Positions 1-7,850 of a DNA stretch of 64,000 bases are shown piece by piece. Below the pieces are notes generated by a model that saw only the letters and a program-made list of their open reading frames with translations, did no database searches and was not told the origin of the DNA. The DNA lies in the NCBI RefSeq assembly GCF_003664585.1, contig NZ_RCHI01000004.1, positions 62,001-126,000 of the forward strand, written 5' to 3'. Numbering within the stretch: the first letter of the stretch is position 1; every line of letters starts with the position of its first letter. Made by a program: the position numbers and the translations under genes. Source of the stretch: Paenirhodobacter hankyongi (GTDB lineage: Bacteria; Pseudomonadota; Alphaproteobacteria; Rhodobacterales; Rhodobacteraceae).

Positions 1-578
1 ACGCGGATGGCATCCTTGCCGAAGGCCTCGAGCCAGAATTCCAGCAAGACGCGGTATTGCAGGAAATGCGGCACCGCGGGGCGTGCGGTCGCGCCCTGCA
101 GGAAGGCATCGAAGGTCTGGTTGTTGTAGCCGCGCCGCATGAACTCGCCATACATGCTGAGCACGGCATCGTCCTGGCGGCGCAGGTAAATGACGATCTC
201 GACCTCGTCGAAGAGCGGGCGGAGCATCTCGGCGAGGTTGAGGACATCATGCCGGCCGAGGTTGCCGGTCAGGTTCTCCGAGGAGAACAGCATGGTATGG
301 GCATGCGGCGGGGCCGCGTCGATCTGCGCGCGGATGTGCTCGACGAGCCGGGCACGGAAGGCCGCGACCTCCTCCATGCTGTGCAACCCATAGGCGACCG
401 CCGAGGGGTCGAGATAGGTTGCCGCGGCGTAGAAGAGGGTGATGTGATTGGCCAGCGGGGACAGCAGGTCCGGATAGATGATGCCACGTTCGAGAAACCA
501 GTCCCGGTTCTGCTGAAACGTGCCCTGAAGATAGGTCGACCCCGTCTTCGGGGTTCCGATGTGGCAGACAAGCTTCAA
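1..578 (-). CDS. Sulfotransferase-like protein, 3' end outside window
   Basis: Open on the minus strand through the left edge; about 192 N-terminal residues are visible. It begins MKLVCHIGTPKTGSTYLQ, the P-loop-like 5'-phosphosulfate loop typical of PAPS-dependent sulfotransferases. SSENL near residue 97 and YLRRQDDAVLSMY near residues 128-140 fit the 3'-phosphate-binding region. The frame is closed by a TGA eight codons before the loop, so the start must be the TTG at 578; the upstream AGGGA is 12 bases away and weak. A likely role is sulfation of a cell-surface sugar or another small acceptor, but the substrate cannot be read from the sequence. Codon use matches the neighbours. Confidence 0.8.
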   Translation of the reverse strand, partial: MKLVCHIGTPKTGSTYLQGTFQQNRDWFLERGIIYPDLLSPLANHITLFYAAATYLDPSAVAYGLHSMEEVAAFRARLVEHIRAQIDAAPPHAHTMLFSSENLTGNLGRHDVLNLAEMLRPLFDEVEIVIYLRRQDDAVLSMYGEFMRRGYNNQTFDAFLQGATARPAVPHFLQYRVLLEFWLEAFGKDAIR

Positions 579-738
579 TTCAGAACGAGGTCCCTGTTTT
601 CATCGCTGCGGGCTCTGCCCCGGGAGCATGATGTGGCGACGGAAATCTAGCAATCGTGCCGCTGCGGTGCAACATGCGGGGTGGCGGCAGGGCCCGAAGG
701 CCCGGCGGCTTCCCGCGCAGCGCCCCGCGCGCGAAGGC

Positions 739-1389
739 TCACTCGAGCGTGGTGATGATGGTGCGCAGCACGTCGATGCCCTCGCCCTTCTCGGACGAGG
801 TGACGACCAGCTCGGGATGCGCGGCCGGGTGTTTCGCCAGTGCGCCCTTGACCTGCTCGAGCACCGCCTCGCGCTCGGTGCGGCTGATCTTGTCGGCCTT
901 GGTCAGCACCACCTGGAAGGTCACCGCCGAGCGGTCGAGCAGCGTCAGGATCTCGTCATCGACCTTCTTCACGCCATGGCGCGCGTCGATCAGCACGAAG
1001 GCGCGGCGCAGGTTCACCCGGCCCGAGAGATAGGCCTTGAGCAGATCCTGCCATTTCTTCACCACCGGCACCGGCGCCTCGGCAAAGCCATAGCCGGGCA
1101 GGTCGACGAGATAGGGCCCGCCGGTGGTGGTGAAGAAGTTGATCTCCTGCGTCCGGCCCGGCGTGTTCGAGGCGCGAGCGAGGTTCTTGCGGTTCGTCAG
1201 CGCGTTGATGAGAGAGGACTTGCCCACGTTCGAGCGGCCGGCAAAGCAGACCTCGACCCGGTCGGCGGGCGGCATCCCCGACATCGCGACGACCCCCTTC
1301 AGGAAGTCGACGGGGGCGGCAAACAGCAGCCGGCCCTTCTCGCGGGCGAAATCATCGGGCTCGGGGGCAAGGGTGAACTGCATCTGCAT
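739..1389 (-). CDS. engB: Ribosome biogenesis GTPase EngB (YihA/YsxC)
   Basis: 216 residues, normal length for EngB, a TRAFAC GTPase needed for late assembly of the large ribosomal subunit. G1 GRSNVGKSS is at 51-59, the switch region TPGRTQ at 76-81, G3 DLPGYG at 96-101, G4 TKAD at 163-166 and a TSSEKGEG G5 region near 197. The start overlaps the stop of the MOSC gene by one base (TGATG), so translation is probably coupled. A second in-frame ATG lies two codons later. It is the last gene of the yidC-MOSC-engB group. Confidence 0.95.
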   Translation of the reverse strand: MQMQFTLAPEPDDFAREKGRLLFAAPVDFLKGVVAMSGMPPADRVEVCFAGRSNVGKSSLINALTNRKNLARASNTPGRTQEINFFTTTGGPYLVDLPGYGFAEAPVPVVKKWQDLLKAYLSGRVNLRRAFVLIDARHGVKKVDDEILTLLDRSAVTFQVVLTKADKISRTEREAVLEQVKGALAKHPAAHPELVVTSSEKGEGIDVLRTIITTLE

Positions 1390-2144
1390 CAGAGAATCTC
1401 CACGGTGTCGCCGCGCGCGATCTCGCCGCCGCGGGTGACTGTCGCGTAAAGCCCGAAGAGCGTGTCGCCGTTCAGCGCCCTGAGCGCGGCGAGCGTGTCG
1501 ACGTCTTCGGCGCCGGTTTCGGGATTGGCGCAGGTGGCGCGGCAGCGGGTGATCGGCATCGCCACCTCGAGCTCGGCCGCGCCGATGCGCAGGCGCCGGC
1601 CGACGAGGTCGCGCTCGGCCCAGGGCGCCCAGCCCTCGACCCAGAGATTGCCGCGGAAGCGGTGGCGCGACATCGGCGAGCCGGTCGCGTCGGACAGCGC
1701 GCCGAGCGAGGCGAGTGACAGGATCGAGACATAGGGTTCAGCCATGTCGGCAAGCGTCACGCCCGGCACACGCTCGACCCGGCGCGGGGCAGGGCGGTTC
1801 GCGGGCCACAGCGGCGCCAGCCAGGCGATCAGCTTCGCCTGGTCCTCGGCCCGGTCGGGATCGACGACAAGGTGCCACAGCTCGGGATGGGTCAGCTCGA
1901 TCCGGCCGTCGTCCATCGTCCGGGCCGTCACCGCCATCAGCCCGGGGGCTGCGACGCCGCGCACGAAGTTGCGCTTCGATGCCCATTCGGCCAGCGGCCC
2001 GTCAAAGCGCGCCTCCTCGTGCGAGATCGCCCAGAGCCGGTCAAAAGGCATGGCGCGCCCCTCGTCGAGGAGCGCGCCCGTGATGTCCTCGTGGCCCACC
2101 GACTTGATCGGGTGGCGCACGAGATGCGCAAGATGCGCCGTCAT
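1389..2144 (-). CDS. MOSC domain protein
   Basis: 251 residues. The N-terminal beta-barrel begins with LVRHPIKSVGHE and the C-terminal MOSC core carries ITRCRATCANPETG, whose RC-AT cysteine is the presumed sulfur-carrying residue. MOSC proteins handle activated sulfur or bind molybdenum cofactor; the substrate of this one is unknown. The open frame extends far upstream, but that part is antisense-like sequence inside yidC. The ATG at 2144 overlaps the yidC stop as ATGA, which fixes the start. Its place between yidC and engB is a conserved arrangement in Rhodobacterales (recalled, not checked). Confidence 0.88.
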   Translation of the reverse strand: MTAHLAHLVRHPIKSVGHEDITGALLDEGRAMPFDRLWAISHEEARFDGPLAEWASKRNFVRGVAAPGLMAVTARTMDDGRIELTHPELWHLVVDPDRAEDQAKLIAWLAPLWPANRPAPRRVERVPGVTLADMAEPYVSILSLASLGALSDATGSPMSRHRFRGNLWVEGWAPWAERDLVGRRLRIGAAELEVAMPITRCRATCANPETGAEDVDTLAALRALNGDTLFGLYATVTRGGEIARGDTVEIL

Positions 2145-3973
2145 TTCTTCGGTTTCTCGAGGGCCGGCTTCTTCTTGCGGAAGCCCGACTTGATGTTGTC
2201 GAACAGCTCGGGTCGTTTCCCGTGCATCGACATGATCGTGTACTGCTGGATGAAGGTGATGGTGTTGTTGGTGATCCAGTAGAGCACGAGGCCCGAGGCG
2301 AAGCTGCCCAGCATGAACATGAACACCCAGGGCATCCAGGCGAAGATCATCGCCTGGCTCGGGTCGGTCGGCGCCGGGTTCAGCTTCTGCTGGAACCACA
2401 TCGAGATGCCGAGCAGGATCGGCAGCACGCCGAGCGAGAACATGAAGAACATCGAGCCCGGTTCCGGCGTGGCGAAGGGCAGCAGGCCGAAGAGGTTCAG
2501 GATCGACGACGGATCGGGCGCGGAAAGGTCACGGATCCAGCCGATGAACGGCGCGTGATAGAGCTCGATCGTGACGTAGATCACCTTGTAGAGCGAGAAG
2601 AAGATCGGGATCTGCAGCAGCACCGGCAGACAGCCCGCGGCGGGGTTGACCTTCTCGCGCTTGTAGAGGGCCATCATCTCCTGCTGCATCTGCTGCGGGT
2701 TGCCCTTGGTGCGCTCTTTCATCGCTTCCATCTCGGGCTGCAGTTCCTTCATCTTCGCCATCGAAATGTAGGATTTGCGCGCCAGCGGGAAGACCAGGGC
2801 CTTGATGATCAGGGTCAGGCACATGATCGCCCAGCCCATGTTGCCGATCGCGCCGTGCAGCCAGTGCAGCAGGCGGAACATCGGCTTGGTCAGGAAGAAG
2901 AACCAGCCCCAGTCGATCGAGTCGACGAAACGGGTGATGCCGGCGTCGTCCTGATAGTGCTTGATCACCTCCCACTCCTTCGCGCCGGCGAAGAGGCGGG
3001 TCTGCGCGACGGCCGAGGCGCCCGGGGCAACCTCCATCACCGGCAGGCGGGTCTCGGCCTGATAGAGGTCGGCGCCGGGGGTGTACTTGATGACCGAGGT
3101 GAAGGCCCCGTCCGCCGGGATCAGCGTGGTCATCCAGTACTTGTCGGTGAAGCCGATCCAGCCGTTCTGGCTGGCCGAGGTCAGTTCGGCCTGGCCCTCG
3201 CCGGCGACGGCGTCGAGCTTGGTCAGGTTCTTGTACTTGATCTCTTCAAGCGTGCTGTCGGTCATCCGCACCGCACCCTCGTGCAGCACATAGACGCGGT
3301 TGCCCTGCGGGATGCCGTGGCGGGCGATGATGCCGTAGGGCGCCAGGCGCACCGGCGCGGCGGTGTTGTTCTCGACCCCCTGCGCGACGGTGAAGAGATA
3401 GTTGTCATCGACCGAGATCGTGCGGGTGAAGCGCAGGCCCGCGCCGTTGTCCCAGCTCAGCGTGACCGGGGTCTCGGGGGTCAGTACCGCATCGGCGGGC
3501 GCAGTCCACAGCGTCTTCGGCCCCGGCACCAGTGCCGGGTCGAGCCCGCCGGCGGGCGACCAGCCATAGACGGTGTAATAGGGCTTGGCCGCACCGAGAT
3601 CGGTGCCGCCCGCCGGGGCGAGCAGCCGCACCAGCGGCGAGTCGGCGTCGAGCGTTTCCTTGTATTTTTTCAGCGACAGGTCGTCGAAGCGGCCACCGAG
3701 CAGCGAGATCGTGCCGGTCAGCGCGGGCGTGTCGATCCTGATGCGCGGGGCGTTCGCGTCGCTCGTCTGCGCTGCGGCCGTCGCGGCGTCGAGCACGGCG
3801 CCGGCCACGGCCTCGGGCGTCGCGGCGGGCGCGGCCGGGGTGGCGGTCTGTTGCGCGACCGGGGCGCCGTCCGTCGGGGCCGCGGGCTCCGGCGGGAAGA
3901 AGTAGGTCCAACCGATCAGCACGAGCGCCGAGAGGACGGTCGCGATGATGAGGTTCTTGTTCTGGCTATCCAT
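2141..3973 (-). CDS. yidC: Membrane protein insertase YidC
   Basis: 610 residues from MDSQNKNLI. One N-terminal membrane segment (about 8-24) is followed by a large periplasmic domain (about 60-340). A C-terminal Oxa1-like domain follows, with about five membrane helices and the cytoplasmic loop containing QPEMEAMKERTKGNPQQMQQ. YidC inserts inner-membrane proteins with or without SecYEG. An upstream ATG 14 codons earlier is possible, but the MDSQNKN start matches the family form. It lies in the rpmH-rnpA-yidD-yidC gene group, with a 157-base gap to the GGDEF-EAL gene upstream, so it may have its own promoter. Confidence 0.95.
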   Translation of the reverse strand: MDSQNKNLIIATVLSALVLIGWTYFFPPEPAAPTDGAPVAQQTATPAAPAATPEAVAGAVLDAATAAAQTSDANAPRIRIDTPALTGTISLLGGRFDDLSLKKYKETLDADSPLVRLLAPAGGTDLGAAKPYYTVYGWSPAGGLDPALVPGPKTLWTAPADAVLTPETPVTLSWDNGAGLRFTRTISVDDNYLFTVAQGVENNTAAPVRLAPYGIIARHGIPQGNRVYVLHEGAVRMTDSTLEEIKYKNLTKLDAVAGEGQAELTSASQNGWIGFTDKYWMTTLIPADGAFTSVIKYTPGADLYQAETRLPVMEVAPGASAVAQTRLFAGAKEWEVIKHYQDDAGITRFVDSIDWGWFFFLTKPMFRLLHWLHGAIGNMGWAIMCLTLIIKALVFPLARKSYISMAKMKELQPEMEAMKERTKGNPQQMQQEMMALYKREKVNPAAGCLPVLLQIPIFFSLYKVIYVTIELYHAPFIGWIRDLSAPDPSSILNLFGLLPFATPEPGSMFFMFSLGVLPILLGISMWFQQKLNPAPTDPSQAMIFAWMPWVFMFMLGSFASGLVLYWITNNTITFIQQYTIMSMHGKRPELFDNIKSGFRKKKPALEKPKK

Positions 3974-4130
3974 GGGGGTCCATCCGCCTGCCGGTCCGGG
4001 TTTGCGGTGGTTCAATCGAAGGGGCGGCCAAAGGTCAAGCGCTTTTCCCCGAAATCACGAGGAAACCATGGGCCCGGGCCGCGGGCGGGGCGCGGTTTTC
4101 CCCGCCCCGGCGACGGTTCTCCCGCCCGGC

Positions 4131-5669
4131 TCAGCCGCCCTGAAGCCGCGGCGTCGCGGCCAGCTTCTCGGCGTGGCGCTCGAGCCAGGCAAAGCTTTCC
4201 TCGAGGCGCATCGGCGGGGCGATGGCGTCGCCCTGCACGTTGGTTGCGCCAAGCTGGGCCAGCATCGCATGTTCGCCGATGCTCGAGACGCCGTCGGCCA
4301 GGGTCTCGATGCCGATCTGTTCGGCCATCGAGATGATCGCGGTGACAAGGCGCTGCTGGTCGGGGTCGGTGTCGACGTCGTGCACGAAGCTTTCATGGAT
4401 GCGCACGCGCGCGGCGCCGGTGCTGCGGATCGCATTGACCGGGACCGCACCGGTGCCGAGGCCGGCCAGCTCCAGCCGGCAGCCGATCGCGCTGCAATGG
4501 CTGAGGTTGCGGCGGATCACCTCGTCGTCGAAGCGCGAGAGCGTGCCGCCGCTCAGCACCAGACGCAGTCGCTCGGGTTCGATGTCGAAGCGCTCGAGCT
4601 CCCATTTCAGCCGGGTGGCCATCTTCGGATTCGACAGCACCTCGGGCGAGATGCCGATCGACAGCGTGCCCACCGGCAGGCCGACCCGCTGCCAGCTGCG
4701 CAGCGCGCCGAAGCCCTGATAGAACATCACCTCTGCCAGCCTTTCGCGCAGCCCCTCCGAATCGATCGCGGGCAGCAGGTCGTCCTCGGTCAGGATGCCG
4801 CGTTCACGGTGCAGCCAGCGCGGCACCGCCTCCATCCCCGAGACCTCGCCGGTGTCGGTCGACAGCTGCGGGCGGAAATGGCAGGTGACCTGGCCGGCCT
4901 CGAGCGCCTCGAACACCTCGGCCGCCAGCGCGCTGCGGCTGCGCTGGCTGCGCTGCACCTCGGAGGAGAAGGCGCGGATCGCGCTCGGCCCGTTGCGCTG
5001 CGCCTCGTCGGCGGCGCCCTCGGCCGCGGCGATCAGCCCCGCGCCGCTTGGCACCGGCGCGCGGCGCATCAGGCAGAAACCGACATGGATGGTGGGCGAG
5101 AGGTTGCGGCCCTTGACCGCATAGGGCTCCTCGCAGCCCGCCTGCAGCCGCACGGCGAGCTGGATCAGGCTTTCGAGGTCCTGCCGCTGCGTCGGCTGCA
5201 GCATCACCGCAAAGCGGGTGCCGCCGAGCCGGCCGATCCGGTCGCTCTCGCGCACCGCGCCGCGCAGCCGGTCGGCCAGCAGCTGCAGCAGGGTCTCGTA
5301 TTCGTCGGGCAGCAGCTGCCGTTCCAGTTGCGCGGCCTCGTCGCAGCCGATCACCAGACAGGCGGTGTGGCGCCCGGTCCGTTCCGCCTCGCGCAGCAGG
5401 TCGTCCATCAGCCATTCGCTTTCCGGGCGCAGCGGCAGGCCGGTGGCGCCATCCCCGCCCGCGCCCTCGGCCGCCGGGGCGAGGGGGCGCGTCAGCCAGG
5501 CGACGGCAAGCGCGGTGAGGCCGATCACCAGCATCGCGTCGATGCCGAACCAGAGCCCGGCCAGCAGCATCGCGGGCAGGAAGGGCAACAGTTCCTTGCG
5601 GCCGAAGATCGGCCCGATCCGCGTGCGTCTCGGGGCGCCGCCCCTGCCCAACTGCCAGAACCTGCCCAT
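4131..5669 (-). CDS. Degenerate GGDEF-EAL membrane protein
   Basis: 512 residues. Two hydrophobic segments (about 26-62) anchor it; a GGDEF-like domain (about 80-235) and an EAL-like domain (about 248-500) follow. Catalytic motifs are eroded. The GGDEF site reads LGGTRF (148-153). The EAL motif is MEAV (279-282). The Asn of the NxSP motif is replaced (GISP, 339-342). The DDFGTG loop is LAGLGTG (401-407). The K-D pair is RIH, and the late Glu is Asp in ADGV (458-461). It should therefore neither make nor cleave c-di-GMP and more likely binds it or scaffolds a partner. It sits between ttcA (77-base gap) and yidC (157-base gap), same strand. Function unknown. Confidence 0.85.
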   Translation of the reverse strand: MGRFWQLGRGGAPRRTRIGPIFGRKELLPFLPAMLLAGLWFGIDAMLVIGLTALAVAWLTRPLAPAAEGAGGDGATGLPLRPESEWLMDDLLREAERTGRHTACLVIGCDEAAQLERQLLPDEYETLLQLLADRLRGAVRESDRIGRLGGTRFAVMLQPTQRQDLESLIQLAVRLQAGCEEPYAVKGRNLSPTIHVGFCLMRRAPVPSGAGLIAAAEGAADEAQRNGPSAIRAFSSEVQRSQRSRSALAAEVFEALEAGQVTCHFRPQLSTDTGEVSGMEAVPRWLHRERGILTEDDLLPAIDSEGLRERLAEVMFYQGFGALRSWQRVGLPVGTLSIGISPEVLSNPKMATRLKWELERFDIEPERLRLVLSGGTLSRFDDEVIRRNLSHCSAIGCRLELAGLGTGAVPVNAIRSTGAARVRIHESFVHDVDTDPDQQRLVTAIISMAEQIGIETLADGVSSIGEHAMLAQLGATNVQGDAIAPPMRLEESFAWLERHAEKLAATPRLQGG

Positions 5670-5746
5670 CGTCCTTTCCCCCCGCTGCCGCGCGGGACTC
5701 GCCCGCAGCGGTCACGCTAGGCCGAAGACGTCAGCGGAAGGTTAAT

Positions 5747-6625
5747 TCAGCCGCGCAAATCCGGGATTCCGGGGGCTTTGGACGGGGTTTCAGGCGCTTC
5801 GCCGCGCATCAGTGCCGCGAAATCGAAGATCGAGGGGTCGCACAGATGCGACGGGCGCACGTTCATCAGGGCGCGGAACATGATCTGCCGCCGGCCCGGG
5901 CTGCGCGCCTCCCAGCCGTCGAGAATCTGTTTCACCTGAACGCGTTGCAGCCCTTCCTGGCTGCCGCACAGGTCGCAGGGGATGATCGGATAGTTCATCG
6001 CGCGGGCGAATCGCTCGCAATCGGCCTCGGCGACGAAGGCGAGGGGGCGATAGACGAAGAGATCCCCCTCCTCGTTCACCAGTTTCGGCGGCATCGTCGC
6101 CAGACGCCCGCCGTGGAACAGGTTCATGAAGAAGGTCTCGAGGATGTCGTCGCGGTGATGGCCCAGCACGACGGCGGAACAGCCCTCCTCGCGCGCGATG
6201 CGGTAGAGATTGCCGCGCCGCAGCCGCGAGCACAGCGAGCAATAGGTCCGACCCTCGGGGATCTTTTCCTTCACCACCGAATAGGTGTCCTGATACTCGA
6301 TCCGGTGCGGCACGCCCATGTCCTCGAGGAACTTCGGCAGCACGGTCGAGGGGAAGCCGGGCTGGCCCTGATCGAGGTTGCACGCCAGCAGATCGACCGG
6401 CAGCAGCCCGCGCCATTTCAGCTCGTGCAGCACGGCAAGCAGGGTGTAGCTGTCCTTGCCGCCCGACAGGCAGACAAGCCAGCGCGCACCGCGTTCGATC
6501 ATGCCGTATTTCTCGATCGCGTCGCGGGTCTCGCGCACGATGCGCTTGCGCAGCTTCTTGAACTCGGTCGAGGAGGGGGCGCCGGCGAACAGCGGGTGGA
6601 TCGGGGCGTCTTCGTCGTCAAGCAT
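5747..6625 (-). CDS. ttcA: tRNA 2-thiocytidine(32) synthetase TtcA
   Basis: 292 residues. The PP-loop SGGKDS (54-59) binds ATP. CSLC (129-132) and CDLC (217-220) supply the cysteines that ligate an Fe-S cluster in TtcA. GHHRDD (155-160) is also characteristic. It thiolates C32 of some tRNAs. The chosen ATG (MLDDEDAP) has AAGGA eight bases upstream; an ATG two codons earlier is nearly on top of that site. The start lies inside the end of yidD, so the two are probably translationally linked. Downstream on the same strand is the GGDEF-EAL gene. Confidence 0.93.
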   Translation of the reverse strand: MLDDEDAPIHPLFAGAPSSTEFKKLRKRIVRETRDAIEKYGMIERGARWLVCLSGGKDSYTLLAVLHELKWRGLLPVDLLACNLDQGQPGFPSTVLPKFLEDMGVPHRIEYQDTYSVVKEKIPEGRTYCSLCSRLRRGNLYRIAREEGCSAVVLGHHRDDILETFFMNLFHGGRLATMPPKLVNEEGDLFVYRPLAFVAEADCERFARAMNYPIIPCDLCGSQEGLQRVQVKQILDGWEARSPGRRQIMFRALMNVRPSHLCDPSIFDFAALMRGEAPETPSKAPGIPDLRG

Positions 6626-6890
6626 GGTCATGATCCTTGCAGCGGCGGTGCGCGTCGAACTCGGGATCGGCGCCGGGCACCGGATCATAGCCGTGCCCGC
6701 CCCAGGGATGGCAGCTGAGCACCCGTTTCGCCGCGAGATAGGCTCCCTTCAGCGCGCCGTGCCGTTCAAGCGCGTCAAGCGCATAGGCCGAACAGGTCGG
6801 CTGATAGCGGCAGCCATGGCCGACCCAGGGGCTGAAGAACAGCCGGTAGGCGCGCACCGGAAGGGCGACGATCTGCGCGAGCGGGCTCAT
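6618..6890 (-). CDS. yidD: Membrane protein insertion efficiency factor YidD
   Basis: 90 residues, typical YidD size. It contains the family core [20 protein letters not shown] (18-37) and [13 protein letters not shown] (60-72), plus an N-terminal amphipathic helix. YidD assists YidC-dependent insertion at the inner membrane. Its ATG overlaps the rnpA stop as ATGA, and its end overlaps the ttcA start by 8 bases. The C-terminus is His-rich ([10 protein letters not shown]). Confidence 0.95.
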   Translation of the reverse strand: MSPLAQIVALPVRAYRLFFSPWVGHGCRYQPTCSAYALDALERHGALKGAYLAAKRVLSCHPWGGHGYDPVPGADPEFDAHRRCKDHDHA

Positions 6891-7369
6891 CCCTTGCCCC
6901 GGCGCCGGCCCTTGGCCGGTTCGCTGCGCGGCCGGGCCTTTTGCGCGCGGCCGGAATGGACGTCGCGCAGCGCGCGGGCCAGATCGGCCTGCAGTGCGGC
7001 GAAATCGCGGCTGATGGTCGCCTCGGGGCGGCCGACGAGCACGTAATCCCAGCCGGGCTGCGCCAGGCCGGGCAGCACCAGTCGCGCAATCTCGCGCAGG
7101 CGGCGACGGGCCCGGTTGCGCAGCACCGAGTTGCCGACCTTTTTCGAGCAGGTGAAGCCGATGCGCACGAGGCCCGGAAGGGCGGTTTCCTCCGGGCTGC
7201 GCGCACGGGCCTGCAGCAGGAAACCCGAGGTCCCCTGACGCAGCGCCGCGGCGGCGCGCAGGAAATCCGCCCGCTTGCGCAGCACATCGATGCGCGGCGC
7301 GGGGGCGGTCTCCGGACAAACGGAAACCGCCGGGGCGCTGCCCGCGCCCCGACCTTGTGGGTCAGTCAC
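6887..7369 (-). CDS. rnpA: Ribonuclease P protein component
   Basis: 160 residues from GTG. The basic RNR-type motif VLRNRARRRLRE (82-93) and the preceding GFTCSKKVGN are diagnostic of the protein subunit of RNase P, which matures tRNA 5' ends. The long basic C-terminal tail is common in alphaproteobacteria. The first ATG in frame (7390) lacks a ribosome-binding site, while GGAGG lies five bases before the GTG at 7369, so I prefer that start. rpmH is 42 bases upstream on the same strand. yidD overlaps the end. Confidence 0.93.
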   Translation of the reverse strand: MTDPQGRGAGSAPAVSVCPETAPAPRIDVLRKRADFLRAAAALRQGTSGFLLQARARSPEETALPGLVRIGFTCSKKVGNSVLRNRARRRLREIARLVLPGLAQPGWDYVLVGRPEATISRDFAALQADLARALRDVHSGRAQKARPRSEPAKGRRRGKG

Positions 7370-7411
7370 GGGAGCCTCCGGCGGTGTCATGGCGTGCAGA
7401 TCTGTACGGCC

Positions 7412-7546
7412 TTACGCCGACAGAACCTTACGGCCCTTGGCGCGACGGGCGTTGAGGACCTTACGGCCGCCCTTGGTCGCCATGCGCGCGCGGAAGCCGT
7501 GACGGCGGGCGCGCACGAGTTTCGACGGCTGGTAGGTGCGTTTCAT
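7412..7546 (-). CDS. rpmH: 50S ribosomal protein L34
   Basis: 44 residues, the standard L34 length. It starts [20 protein letters not shown] and continues with [20 protein letters not shown], the near-universal L34 sequence. GGAG lies eight bases before the ATG. It is first in the run rpmH-rnpA-yidD-ttcA and is preceded by a good sigma-70-type promoter at 7625-7653. Confidence 0.98.
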   Translation of the reverse strand: MKRTYQPSKLVRARRHGFRARMATKGGRKVLNARRAKGRKVLSA

Positions 7547-7850
7547 CGCGGTTACTCCGGTTCGTTCTACGGTCGGGCAACACAAACCTGCCGGATTCGG
7601 CTGCCGCTCATATTCGAGGCCCGGTCTTTAGGGGCAACCGGACGGCAAGTCAATTGATCTGTGCGTCTTTTTCTCGCGTCAATGCGCTGGCGGCCGCTCA
7701 CGAGGGGGCTGCAGCGATGCGCGCCCTTCCGCCCGCCCCTGCCGGCGCCTATTTATTCGCGGTAACAACTGGTATTTCATGCGAAATGCCGGCTTTGGTG
7801 TTACAGGCGGAGAATGAGGCCGCGGCAGGCGGTCCGCAGCGCGTATCAGG
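7547..7850. other. Intergenic region between divergent rpmH and histidine kinase
   Basis: About 300 bases without a convincing gene. It holds the predicted rpmH promoter on the minus strand. A 66-codon plus-strand frame (7654-7854) has no family resemblance and overlaps the kinase start. No DnaA-box cluster typical of an origin was noticed. Confidence 0.5.
7625..7653 (-). promoter_or_regulatory. Predicted sigma-70 promoter of rpmH-rnpA
   Basis: Read on the minus strand, TTGACT (7653-7648) and TAAAGA (7630-7625) are separated by exactly 17 bases. A start near 7618 would give a leader of about 70 bases before the rpmH ATG. No other promoter-like pair of this quality is seen nearby. Confidence 0.6.

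Noticed and set aside
4016-5720. Large plus-strand frames opposite yidC and the GGDEF-EAL gene
   Set aside because: Complementary-strand artefacts; the minus strand has recognisable domains with good starts.
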